In this document: positions 27,396 to 34,724 of the stretch, piece after piece | Numbering within the stretch: position 1 is the stretch's first letter | Layout of the letters: each line of letters begins with the position of its first letter | Source of the DNA: Algoriphagus pacificus | Lineage (GTDB): Bacteria > Bacteroidota > Bacteroidia > Cytophagales > Cyclobacteriaceae | Direction: 5' to 3' | DNA: 64,000 nucleotides | NCBI RefSeq assembly: GCF_017254845.1 | Contig: NZ_JAFKCU010000001.1 | Location: forward strand, 1,323,048 to 1,387,047 | Position numbers and translations under genes: made by a program | Notes under the pieces: model-generated | Database searches by the model: none | What the model saw: the letters and a program-made list of their open reading frames with translations, nothing else | What the model was told of the DNA's origin: nothing

Positions 27396-28601
27396 ATGGA
27401 CAGGAAACTCTATTTCACTTTTTTACTCCTCACATCCTTGATAGCTGCATGTGATTCCTCAAAAGATAAAAGTGCATTGCAGAAAGGCGACCCAGAGAAT
27501 GGTGAATCAGAAAGGCTTCAAATTGTACCTGTGGATTTGGATGCAGCCAGAGAAGCTAAATTGTCAGAATATTTCTCTGAAATCAAGTATACACTTTTGG
27601 ATTATACAGATGAAGAGCCGGTTGTATTTGCTTATAACATGGATTTTACGGAAGATAAGATCTATGTGGAAAGTCGGGAAACAGCAAAGGTTTTTGTGTT
27701 TGACAAGAACGGAAAAGTTTTATCCATTCTAGGGAAAAATGGGGATGGGCCTGGTGAATTTCGCATCATAGATGATATTTCTGTATCTGGAGATACCGTA
27801 CGAGTTGAGGTTGGATATGCAAATAAATATGTATTGTTGAATGAACAGGGGGATGTTTTAGGGGAAGGGAAACCAGATTACCGGGGAGTGAATTATGAAG
27901 ATGCTCGATTTAGCCTGCACTACATTCAAGAAGGAGAAAATGAAGAACGCTGGACTTATTTAAGAAAAGATAAGGCAACCAATGAAGTCCAAGGGTATTT
28001 GCCGGTTAGAGAAGGTTTTGATCAATTCTATAGTTTTGGTGAATTGAACGGTTTCTTAAAAGACCCAAACACTGGAGAGATTTATTTTGCAGAGCATTAT
28101 GATTATTTGGTCCAGAATTTTGATTCAGATGGTTATTTGAAAAAGACTATTCGTTTTGATTTTGGAAAAAACAATTGGGACTTGAGGAGCCGATTAGAAT
28201 TAACAAATAAAGGGGTAGAACAGCAGGACTTTTTAGCAGAGAATCAAGTGGTGCGATCTATTGTGGATTTTTACCCCTTTGAAGATTTATTTTATCTGTC
28301 ATTTGGGATGCAACAGAAAAGCTACTGGGTTTTTATGGATAAGAGTTTCGAATCTTTGGATGTGATCAATGACTGGGAAAATGATCTGGATCAGATGAAA
28401 TTAAATTATTGGTCTTGGGCAAAAGCTGAAGATGAAATCATTTACCAAAAAAGTTCCATTGGCTTTTTTAATGATTACAAAGCAGCATTCAATGGAAAAT
28501 CTGTCGTATCAAAACCAGGTGATGTGCATCATTTTTTTGAGGAAAACAGGGAAAAGCTACAGGAAGAAAAAATTGTTTTGATTTCGTTAAAGTTGAAATA
28601 G
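27396..28601 (+). CDS. 6-bladed beta-propeller lipoprotein
   Basis: A 401-residue protein. The lipobox LIAAC places the lipidated Cys at about 19. The body has repeated beta-propeller units such as KVFVFDKNGKVLSILGKNGD followed by GPGEFRIIDDISV, characteristic of the 6-bladed beta-propeller (BF2222-like) lipoproteins abundant in Bacteroidota. It is probably exposed at the outer membrane as a binding protein. The gene is monocistronic with a terminator 48 bases after the stop. The ligand is unknown. Confidence 0.8.
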   Translation: MDRKLYFTFLLLTSLIAACDSSKDKSALQKGDPENGESERLQIVPVDLDAAREAKLSEYFSEIKYTLLDYTDEEPVVFAYNMDFTEDKIYVESRETAKVFVFDKNGKVLSILGKNGDGPGEFRIIDDISVSGDTVRVEVGYANKYVLLNEQGDVLGEGKPDYRGVNYEDARFSLHYIQEGENEERWTYLRKDKATNEVQGYLPVREGFDQFYSFGELNGFLKDPNTGEIYFAEHYDYLVQNFDSDGYLKKTIRFDFGKNNWDLRSRLELTNKGVEQQDFLAENQVVRSIVDFYPFEDLFYLSFGMQQKSYWVFMDKSFESLDVINDWENDLDQMKLNYWSWAKAEDEIIYQKSSIGFFNDYKAAFNGKSVVSKPGDVHHFFEENREKLQEEKIVLISLKLK

Positions 28602-28646
28602 GAACGAATTGATTATGATTAATCGAAATTCAGACCTTTAGGAATC

Positions 28647-28679
28647 AAAAAAAGGAACCCATTGCTAGGTTCCTTTTTA
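28647..28679. terminator. Bidirectional terminator before rplS
   Basis: AAAGGAACC (28651-28659) pairs with GGTTCCTTT (28668-28676) around an 8-base loop with A/T tracts. It lies between the convergent propeller lipoprotein gene and the ribosomal operon and can stop both. Confidence 0.88.
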
Positions 28680-28697
28680 TTGAAAGAGCAATTGCTC

Positions 28698-29063
28698 TTA
28701 GTGCTTCACTCTGATTTTCTCCTTGATACGTGCAGCTTTACCCTGACGTCCTCTCAAGTAGAATAGACGAGCTCTTCTCACTCTACCTTGTCTCACTAGG
28801 TCGATTTGCTCGATCGCAGGAGAGATGATAGGGAAAATACGCTCTACACCAATACCATTAGAAATCTTTCTTACTGTGAAAGTTTCACCGTTGGTATTTG
28901 GGTTTTTACGTTGGATCACAGTTCCTTGGAACTGCTGGATACGCTCTTTGTTACCTTCTTTGATACGTACGTGTACGTTGATTGTATCACCAGCTTTGAA
29001 AGTAGGGAACTTAGCTCTAACCTCGCTGTATTCTGCTTCTACTATTTTAATTAGTTCGCTCAT
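28698..29063 (-). CDS. rplS: 50S ribosomal protein L19
   Basis: A 121-residue ribosomal protein with the L19 signatures [30 protein letters not shown] and [17 protein letters not shown], plus the basic end [21 protein letters not shown]19 sits at the 30S-50S interface. It is the last gene of the rpsP-rimM-trmD-rplS operon and ends just before a terminator. Confidence 0.98.
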   Translation of the reverse strand: MSELIKIVEAEYSEVRAKFPTFKAGDTINVHVRIKEGNKERIQQFQGTVIQRKNPNTNGETFTVRKISNGIGVERIFPIISPAIEQIDLVRQGRVRRARLFYLRGRQGKAARIKEKIRVKH

Positions 29064-29114
29064 AGCTTTATCTTTTTATGCTTTCGCTTTATGCCATCTC
29101 TGTGGCTTATTTAA

Positions 29115-29831
29115 TTACTTCTTGTTCGATGTTCCATCGCTTTCCCCAAATTCCTGATTGCGGAGCAGATCAGGTCTTCTTTCTTGGGTTCGGCGAACCG
29201 ACGCCTCGAATCTCCATTCATTTATCTTGGCTTCATGCCCAGAGAGCAATACATCCGGAACTTTCATTCCTTCGAATTCGGCAGGCCTGGTATAAACCGG
29301 CGGTGCCAATAAGCCATCTTGGAAAGAATCTGTCAAAGCAGAAGTTTCGTCATTTAGCACTCCCGGAATCAGTCGAATAACAGCATCGGCTACTACCGCT
29401 GCGGCTAATTCTCCTCCGGAAAGAACAAAATCACCAATACTGATTTCTTTGGTAATGTACCGCTTTCGCACCCGCTCATCTACACCTTTGTAATGACCGC
29501 ATAGGATCAAAAGGTTTTGCTGAAGCGAAAGTGCATTGGCCATGGATTGGTCAAAAGTAGCTCCATCAGGTGTCATGTAGATGATTTCATCGTACGTACG
29601 TTCCTGCTGTAAGGCTTCAATGCATCGAGCGATAGGCTCGATCATCATGACCATTCCGGCACCACCACCAAAAGCGTAATCATCCACTTGCTTTTGTTTG
29701 CCCACTGAATAATCTCTCAAGTTGATCACCCGGATGCTGGCTAATCCTTTTTCTTCCGCTCTTTTCAGAATGGAATGTGCAAAGGGACTATCCAACAATC
29801 CCGGAACCACTGTGACAATGTCAATGTGCAT
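29115..29831 (-). CDS. trmD: tRNA (guanine37-N1)-methyltransferase
   Basis: A 238-residue SPOUT methyltransferase that makes m1G37 in tRNAs and prevents +1 frameshifting. Visible TrmD features are the N-terminal [20 protein letters not shown], the FGGGAGMVM loop, and the trefoil-knot segments [15 protein letters not shown] and [15 protein letters not shown]. It lies 3 bases from rimM and is part of the classic ribosomal operon. Confidence 0.98.
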   Translation of the reverse strand: MHIDIVTVVPGLLDSPFAHSILKRAEEKGLASIRVINLRDYSVGKQKQVDDYAFGGGAGMVMMIEPIARCIEALQQERTYDEIIYMTPDGATFDQSMANALSLQQNLLILCGHYKGVDERVRKRYITKEISIGDFVLSGGELAAAVVADAVIRLIPGVLNDETSALTDSFQDGLLAPPVYTRPAEFEGMKVPDVLLSGHEAKINEWRFEASVRRTQERRPDLLRNQEFGESDGTSNKK

Positions 29832-29834
29832 CGG

Positions 29835-30365
29835 TCAGTCTTCCAGATAAATTTCAAGTAAACCTTCGGGTAATTGGCAGAAAACTTTTTTTGCTGCCTT
29901 GTCCACCTGTTGGATAATGCCGTCTTGAATTGGTATCAAAACTTCTTTACCCTGATGTGTCACCCCTAGGAGATCCTGTGTTTCCAGATCGTAAACAATC
30001 TGAACAGTTCCGATCAAACCTTTGGTCTCGTCAAAGACCTCAAATCCGATCAACTCGTGAAAGTAATACTGGTCATCTTCCAACTCTGGTAGCTCTGTCA
30101 GAGGAAGATAAACTTCCGTTCCAACGAGTGATTCTACCTGATCGAGCGTATTATAATCCTCAAATTTGGCCAAGGCTTTATTTCCAGGTTGGAGTACAAA
30201 GTGCTCCAGGAAAAACGGCACCAGCCGGGATTTTTGCTCGAGGAAGAGGTGCTTTAGATCATCATAATCTTCTGGATAGTCTACATCCAGCACCACGACC
30301 ACTTCTCCACGAAGTCCATGAACCTTGGCTACATAGCCTAATTGAAAGCATTGCTCCTTGTTCAT
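29835..30365 (-). CDS. rimM: Ribosome maturation factor RimM
   Basis: A 176-residue 16S rRNA processing factor that binds S19 during 30S head assembly. The N-terminal RimM domain (GYVAKVHGLRGEVVV) and the C-terminal PRC barrel (YYFHELIGFEVF, later VLIPIQDGIIQQVD) are both visible. It sits 15 bases from rpsP and 3 from trmD. Confidence 0.97.
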   Translation of the reverse strand: MNKEQCFQLGYVAKVHGLRGEVVVVLDVDYPEDYDDLKHLFLEQKSRLVPFFLEHFVLQPGNKALAKFEDYNTLDQVESLVGTEVYLPLTELPELEDDQYYFHELIGFEVFDETKGLIGTVQIVYDLETQDLLGVTHQGKEVLIPIQDGIIQQVDKAAKKVFCQLPEGLLEIYLED

Positions 30366-30380
30366 GGGGAGTTTTTTTTA

Positions 30381-30950
30381 TTAAGCTTGTGCTTCGTCGC
30401 CTTCTGCGGAAGCTTCTGGAGCTGATTCTTCGCTAGCTTCTTCAGCTGCAGGATTGTTTGCTGCTTCAGCCGCTGCTAAAAGAGCTTTCTGCTCTTCTTC
30501 TCTTGCTTTGATAGCATCCAATCTTGCTTGGTTCTTAGCTGCTTCAGCATCCAAAGCTTTCTGACGAGCGTCAGCTTTTGCTTTAGAGATGGATTCAGTT
30601 TTACCAGCGATTTTCGCGTCTTTCTCATTCAACCACGCATCGAACTTAGCATCTGCTTGTTCTTGAGTGATTGCACCTTTCAATACACCAATTTGAAGGT
30701 GTTTTTTCAGCATGATACCTCTGTAAGAAAGCATAGCTTTTACAGTATCTGTTGGCTGAGCTCCATTCAACAACCATTTAAGAGCGCGCTCATTGTTGAT
30801 GTTAATAGAAGCAGGATTCGTGTTAGGGTTATAAACCCCGATTTTTTCGATGAAGCGTCCATCACGTGGAGCTCTTGCATCAGCTACAACCACGTCGTAG
30901 ATAGCCATTTTCTTTCTACCTCTTCGTGCTAATCTGATTTTTACTGACAT
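30381..30950 (-). CDS. rpsP: 30S ribosomal protein S16 with long C-terminal extension
   Basis: S16 core residues 1-85 begin [20 protein letters not shown] and contain [14 protein letters not shown] and [15 protein letters not shown]. About 100 further residues form an Ala/Glu/Lys-rich, coiled-coil-like tail ending in acidic [17 protein letters not shown]. The usual S16 is 80-90 residues; tails of this kind are typical of Bacteroidota. The start was placed at the ATG encoding MSVKIRL rather than at an in-frame ATG 84 bases upstream that would precede the promoter element. It is the first gene of the operon. Confidence 0.95.
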   Translation of the reverse strand: MSVKIRLARRGRKKMAIYDVVVADARAPRDGRFIEKIGVYNPNTNPASININNERALKWLLNGAQPTDTVKAMLSYRGIMLKKHLQIGVLKGAITQEQADAKFDAWLNEKDAKIAGKTESISKAKADARQKALDAEAAKNQARLDAIKAREEEQKALLAAAEAANNPAAEEASEESAPEASAEGDEAQA

Positions 30951-30972
30951 AAATTTGTTGTATTTAGTGAGT

Positions 30973-30991
30973 GGATGGAACCCGTCCATCC
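30973..30991 (-). promoter_or_regulatory. Hairpin in the rpsP leader
   Basis: GGATGGA (30973-30979) and TCCATCC (30985-30991) form a perfect 7-bp stem with a 5-base loop in the short leader between the -7 element and the S16 start codon. A leader structure ahead of a ribosomal operon is a candidate for autogenous control. That is inference. Confidence 0.5.
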
Positions 30992-31004
30992 TAATTTTGG
31001 AGTG

Positions 31005-31012
31005 CAAAGATA
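31005..31012 (-). promoter_or_regulatory. -7 promoter element of the rpsP operon
   Basis: Reads TATCTTTG on the minus strand, a full TAnnTTTG match. Transcription would start close to 30998, giving a leader of about 45-50 bases that includes the hairpin at 30973-30991. Confidence 0.6.
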
Positions 31013-31179
31013 GTGTAAATCCTTGTAATGCCATAAGTTGGCTAAAGAATATTTGCCTAAAAACAGGCTTTTCTTTTATCTTGCAGCCCTGATAGTGATG
31101 GCTTTAACCCACTTCAGGCTTTAATCGTTCATTGGGAAGTTTAAAGCTTGGTTATTTGCCAGTAGAATATGGCCCCGTA

Positions 31180-31199
31180 CCTGCCTGCCGGTAGGCAGG
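31180..31199. repeat. Palindromic insert 1 in the tRNA copy
   Basis: CCTGCCTGCCGGTAGGCAGG, self-complementary over its whole length apart from one G-T pair. It separates the acceptor strand plus bases 8-9 from the D stem. Confidence 0.85.
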
Positions 31200-31211
31200 G
31201 TTCAACGGATA

Positions 31212-31231
31212 TCTACCTGTCGGTAGACAGG
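31212..31231. repeat. Palindromic insert 2 in the tRNA copy
   Basis: TCTACCTGTCGGTAGACAGG, a diverged member of the same family that can still form CCTGTC/GACAGG or TCTACC/GGTAGA stems. It lies between the D loop and the 3' strand of the D stem. Confidence 0.8.
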
Positions 31232-31264
31232 GAACAGCGTTTCCTAAACGCTAGATCTAGGTTC

Positions 31265-31284
31265 CCTGCCTGCCGGCAGGCAGG
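31265..31284. repeat. Palindromic insert 3 in the tRNA copy
   Basis: CCTGCCTGCCGGCAGGCAGG, a perfect 20-base palindrome placed between the C and G of the TTCGATT T loop. Confidence 0.88.
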
Positions 31285-31319
31285 GATTCCTAGCGGGACT
31301 CTTCACTAATTAATAAGAC

Positions 31320-31562
31320 ATGGATCATTTTTTTGTATATGCCTTAAAAAGTTTGAAAGACGGTAGGATATATGTTGGGTTTACAGAAGACTTGGAAAGA
31401 AGGATAAAAGAGCATAATTCTGGTAAGACTAGCTCTACCAAAGCTTGGGTCCCTTGGGAATTATGGTATTCTGAAAAAGTTTCAACTCGAATAGAAGCAA
31501 GAAATAGAGAAAAGTATTTGAAATCTGGCATTGGAAAAGAATATTTGAAGTCTTTAAAATAA
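31320..31562 (+). CDS. GIY-YIG domain endonuclease, single-domain
   Basis: An 80-residue protein made of one GIY-YIG nuclease fold (UvrC/YhbQ type). The motif elements are VYALKSLKDGRIYVGFT (the second half of the motif is YVG), Arg in DLERRIKEHNSG, and a Glu-containing helix ending in LKSGIGKEYLKSLK. It has no separate DNA-binding domain. It begins 18 bases after the interrupted tRNA copy and its stop is only 3 bases before G1 of the intact tRNA-Arg, so it and the tRNA may share a transcript. The function is unknown; repeat mobilisation or a housekeeping DNA-processing role are both possible. Confidence 0.85.
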   Translation: MDHFFVYALKSLKDGRIYVGFTEDLERRIKEHNSGKTSSTKAWVPWELWYSEKVSTRIEARNREKYLKSGIGKEYLKSLK

Positions 31563-31565
31563 AAC

Positions 31566-31637
31566 GGCCCCGTAGTTCAACGGATAGAACAAGCGTTTCC
31601 TAAACGCTAGATCTAGGTTCGATTCCTAGCGGGGCTA
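31566..31637 (+). tRNA. tRNA-Arg (anticodon CCU)
   Basis: A 72-base cloverleaf: 7-bp acceptor (GGCCCCG with CGGGGCT, one G-T pair), D stem GTTC/GAAC, anticodon stem AGCGT/ACGCT with loop TTCCTAA (anticodon CCT), a 4-base variable loop, and T stem CTAGG/CCTAG with loop TTCGATT, then discriminator A. CCA is not encoded. A T run follows at once. It reads AGG codons. Confidence 0.95.
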
Positions 31638-31709
31638 CTTTTTTGAAATTTGTTTTGAGATAATCAGACTGAAAACCATTAAATTAAAAGCAGTTTGAAC
31701 CCAAAATAA

Positions 31710-32735
31710 ATGTCTGAAAAAAGAAGACTCACCCTGAAGGATATTGCCAAAGAGTTGGGAATATCTGTTTCCACCGCATCAAGAGCTTTAAATTCCTATC
31801 CTGGCATCGCTGATGAGACCATCAAATTGGTGAAGGATTTTGCTGAAAAACACAATTATGTGCCTAATACCATGGCCGTGAATTTCAGGAAAAACAAGAC
31901 CATGACTTTGGGAATAATTGTCCCAGAGCTGATCCACTACTTTTTTTCTTCCGTCATCAGTGGAGCCATCCAAACAGCCAAAAAACATGGATATAGTGTT
32001 TTTGTCAGTCAGACTGATGAAAAGGTTTCTGATGAAATCATTGCCTGCCGTACCCTTTTATCCTCGGGGATCGATGGTTTATTGATCTCAATTTCCAATG
32101 AAACGATAGAAGGAGAGCATATACGGGAGTTTTTGGAAGAAGGTAAACCTGTGGTCCAGTTTGACAAAGTTTCCGATTACCTCGAAACTCCAAAAGTTAT
32201 TGTGGATGATTTTCAGGGGGCATTCCGAGCAGTCGAGCATTTGATCAAACAGGGCTACAAAAAAATAGCCCATATCGGTGGATGGGCAGATGTAAAAAAC
32301 TCCATCGAAAGGAAAAGAGGCTATGAAGCGGCTTTAGATCATTTTGGCTTTAAAGTGAACAAAGATTATCTCTTTCAATGCAAAGATATCAGTGAGCAAG
32401 AAGGCTATGATTTTACCAAAAAGCTGATGGAACTTCCTGAGCCACCTGATGCTATTTTTTGTATTACAGATATTGTTGCGATGGGTGCGATTAAATTTTT
32501 AAAAGAAAAGAAAATAGCTATCCCTGATAAAATCGGAATTGTAGGTTTCAGTAACTGGCAGTTGGCAGGATTGGTCTCTCCCTCTTTGAGCTCAGTGGAC
32601 CAGCATGCTTATCAAATGGGTGTAAAATCTGCTGAGATTTTGATCAATATTCTTAAAGGAGAAGGTGTATGCATGGATGAAACCCACTTACTCGAAACAG
32701 AGCTAGTGGTCCGTGAATCTTCCTCTCATGGCTAA
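31710..32735 (+). CDS. LacI-family transcriptional regulator
   Basis: A 341-residue repressor with the N-terminal helix-turn-helix TLKDIAKELGISVSTASRAL (about 8-27) followed by the hinge. The periplasmic-binding-protein-like effector domain (MTLGIIVPELIHYFFSSVIS onward) contains a VGFSNWQLAGLVSPSLSSVD segment. It is convergent with the amylosucrase-like gene, which is the last gene of the following minus-strand cluster, and probably controls it. A candidate operator is at 36375-36390. The sequence AACCCAAAATA lies 2 bases before its ATG. Confidence 0.93.
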   Translation: MSEKRRLTLKDIAKELGISVSTASRALNSYPGIADETIKLVKDFAEKHNYVPNTMAVNFRKNKTMTLGIIVPELIHYFFSSVISGAIQTAKKHGYSVFVSQTDEKVSDEIIACRTLLSSGIDGLLISISNETIEGEHIREFLEEGKPVVQFDKVSDYLETPKVIVDDFQGAFRAVEHLIKQGYKKIAHIGGWADVKNSIERKRGYEAALDHFGFKVNKDYLFQCKDISEQEGYDFTKKLMELPEPPDAIFCITDIVAMGAIKFLKEKKIAIPDKIGIVGFSNWQLAGLVSPSLSSVDQHAYQMGVKSAEILINILKGEGVCMDETHLLETELVVRESSSHG

Positions 32736-32753
32736 ATTCCAACTAGAAGGTTA

Positions 32754-34706
32754 CTATTTGATTGGTTCAAAGAGGAAAAAGGAATATGGCTCCAAGATCA
32801 GATATTCATGATCCATTCCAATTTCAAATTCCTTCCCACTCCAATGATCAAATAGTTTTGAAGGAACTGGCTTGGTTTCTTTGAAAGCATACCAGGTCAG
32901 AAATGTAGTTTCTGCGCTAAAATTGAATATCCCATATAATTTTTGATCGCCATATTGGCGCAGGAATCCTGCTACATGAATGTTATGTGGAGGTAGCCAT
33001 ACCAGGTTTTTGTGATCCGCTACCACAGCCAAGCTTTTCCGAAGGGAGATCAATTTCTTAGTCCCTTCAAAAATTTCATTTTCTACACTGCCTGCTACTT
33101 TCCTGTTCTCATTTCTCTCCCAATCAATAATCGGTCGGTGCATCCATCGATTATCATAGCTTTTGCCAGGATCCTTTAAATAAGAATAGTCATTGGTATA
33201 GCCAATTTCATCTCCATAAAACAAGATTGGAAGTCCACCGATGAAAAAGGAATGGGCTTGCATCATCAATATTTTCTGAATGGATTGTTTGATGCTGAAG
33301 TCACTCTGTTCTTCCAGCGCTTTTTCCAGTCCACAAAGAGAGGCTAAAGATCCACTGATTCTTGCATCTCCTGTTTTGGGATTGGAAGAAAATAGGGCAC
33401 CTTTTGAAGGACTATGTGCTTGGATTCCCGTGAAGTAATTTTTCAAAAACTTCCGATGCTCATAGGGGTTTTTACCAGCCTGCTCAATCATGTAATCATC
33501 ATAACCTAACCCGATATCATCGTGGCATCGGGTATAAGTAATCCATGTAGTACCAGCCGGCTTTTTAAGTATTTCATGCTGAGCTGCAAGCATGACTTTG
33601 GTTTGGCCCGAAGCAAGCATGTCCCATTGAAGCGCCATTTGGGTAGCGTTGTATGCAAAGTCGCATTCTTGGGCCACATAATCTCCTGTTCCGAAATACT
33701 TGATGATTTCCTTTGGGGCAACAATAGCCTCTCCCAAAAGAGCCATCCCAGGAGTAGCTACCGAAACACATTGTTTGATTAGCCTGAGTAGGGCATGAGC
33801 CTGAGGTAAGTTTTGCGAGCTTGTTCCTGTTTGTTTCCAGATAAAAGCCGGTGCATCAATCCGTAGGACATCTACACCCAGATTTCCATAAAACAGAATA
33901 TTATCCAGCATGGCACGAAATACCTTCGGATTCATATAGTTCAGATCCCACTGATAGTTATGGAAAACAGTCATGACCCATTTATTGCATTCTGGGACGT
34001 AGGTAAAATTACCTGGGGAGCTTTCTGGAAATATTTCAGGCATGGACACATCATACTGGTTTGGAATCCAGCGATCGTCGTACATGTAAAAATAATTCTG
34101 AAACTCAGGATCCCCTTGTTTGGCTTTTTCAGCCCATTCGTGTCGATGGGAAGTATGATTCAGAACTATATCCAGCATCAAATACATTCTTTTTTTTTGC
34201 ATGGATTTTCGCAGTGCAATCAATTCCTCTAGCGTACCATAGCGTTCATCGACTTTCCGGAAATTTGAAACAGCATATCCTCCATCACTTTCTCCTTCAG
34301 GGCTTTCAAACAAAGGCATCAGATGAAGGAAATTCACTCCTAACTCCTCAAAATACCCTAATTTCGATTTCATGTTTTTCAGTTTTCCTGAAAATCTATC
34401 TACATACAAACTCATCCCAACCAGCTCATTGCTCAGAAACCAGTCTCCTTTTATTTCTTTTTGGGCATCCCTTTTCTTTAAGTCACTTTCTCTGGCAGAA
34501 TTAGCTTGAGCCAAAGAGAGAATTAATTTTCCAAAACTCTCTTGAGCCTCGGCGGAAGTACCATAGATTTCTGAAAAAAGCTCCTTGATCTTGTCTATGG
34601 CATTAGAAAGCCTAAAGAAAAACGCGGGATCTTCTTTCTGGGAAAAACCATTTTTGGATAATATATCAACAGCAAAAGAGTAGGCGGGTTGATCCATTGT
34701 AAGCAT
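32754..34706 (-). CDS. Amylosucrase-like GH13 glycoside hydrolase
   Basis: A 650-residue alpha-amylase family enzyme, the length of GH13_4 amylosucrases. The helical N-terminal domain is followed by the (beta/alpha)8 barrel with LMLDIVLNHTSHRHEWA (region I), VDVLRIDAPAFIWK (nucleophile Asp near 283), ALLGEAIVAPKE (acid/base Glu near 323) and YTRCHDDIGLGYDDY (third Asp near 395). The HDDIG form of region IV fits amylosucrase and sucrose hydrolase rather than amylase. There is no signal peptide, so it acts in the cytoplasm on sugar brought in by the adjacent MFS transporter. Sucrose is the likely but unproven substrate. Confidence 0.85.
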   Translation of the reverse strand: MLTMDQPAYSFAVDILSKNGFSQKEDPAFFFRLSNAIDKIKELFSEIYGTSAEAQESFGKLILSLAQANSARESDLKKRDAQKEIKGDWFLSNELVGMSLYVDRFSGKLKNMKSKLGYFEELGVNFLHLMPLFESPEGESDGGYAVSNFRKVDERYGTLEELIALRKSMQKKRMYLMLDIVLNHTSHRHEWAEKAKQGDPEFQNYFYMYDDRWIPNQYDVSMPEIFPESSPGNFTYVPECNKWVMTVFHNYQWDLNYMNPKVFRAMLDNILFYGNLGVDVLRIDAPAFIWKQTGTSSQNLPQAHALLRLIKQCVSVATPGMALLGEAIVAPKEIIKYFGTGDYVAQECDFAYNATQMALQWDMLASGQTKVMLAAQHEILKKPAGTTWITYTRCHDDIGLGYDDYMIEQAGKNPYEHRKFLKNYFTGIQAHSPSKGALFSSNPKTGDARISGSLASLCGLEKALEEQSDFSIKQSIQKILMMQAHSFFIGGLPILFYGDEIGYTNDYSYLKDPGKSYDNRWMHRPIIDWERNENRKVAGSVENEIFEGTKKLISLRKSLAVVADHKNLVWLPPHNIHVAGFLRQYGDQKLYGIFNFSAETTFLTWYAFKETKPVPSKLFDHWSGKEFEIGMDHEYLILEPYSFFLFEPIK

Positions 34707-34724
34707 GCGGAAATGAAATTTACT

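Larger units (their letters stand above)
31171..31301 (+). pseudogene. tRNA-Arg copy interrupted by three 20-nt palindromic inserts
   Basis: Removing three 20-base inserts leaves 71 bases that match the intact tRNA-Arg at 31566-31637 except for one missing A after the D stem, one G-to-A change in the 3' acceptor strand and the discriminator base. The similarity begins at G1 and stops at the mature 3' end; the flanks are unrelated. The anticodon arm (AGCGT, loop TTCCTAA, ACGCT) is unbroken. Inserts lie between tRNA positions 9 and 10, between the D loop and the 3' side of the D stem, and inside the T loop. A normal tRNA fold is unlikely to survive unless the inserts stick out as hairpins. Confidence 0.85.

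Noticed and set aside
31171-31301. The interrupted tRNA-Arg as a functional intron-containing tRNA
   Set aside because: Bacterial tRNA introns are group I introns in the anticodon arm; three 20-base palindromes in other arms do not fit any known splicing, and an acceptor pair is broken. Kept as a pseudogene-like copy.
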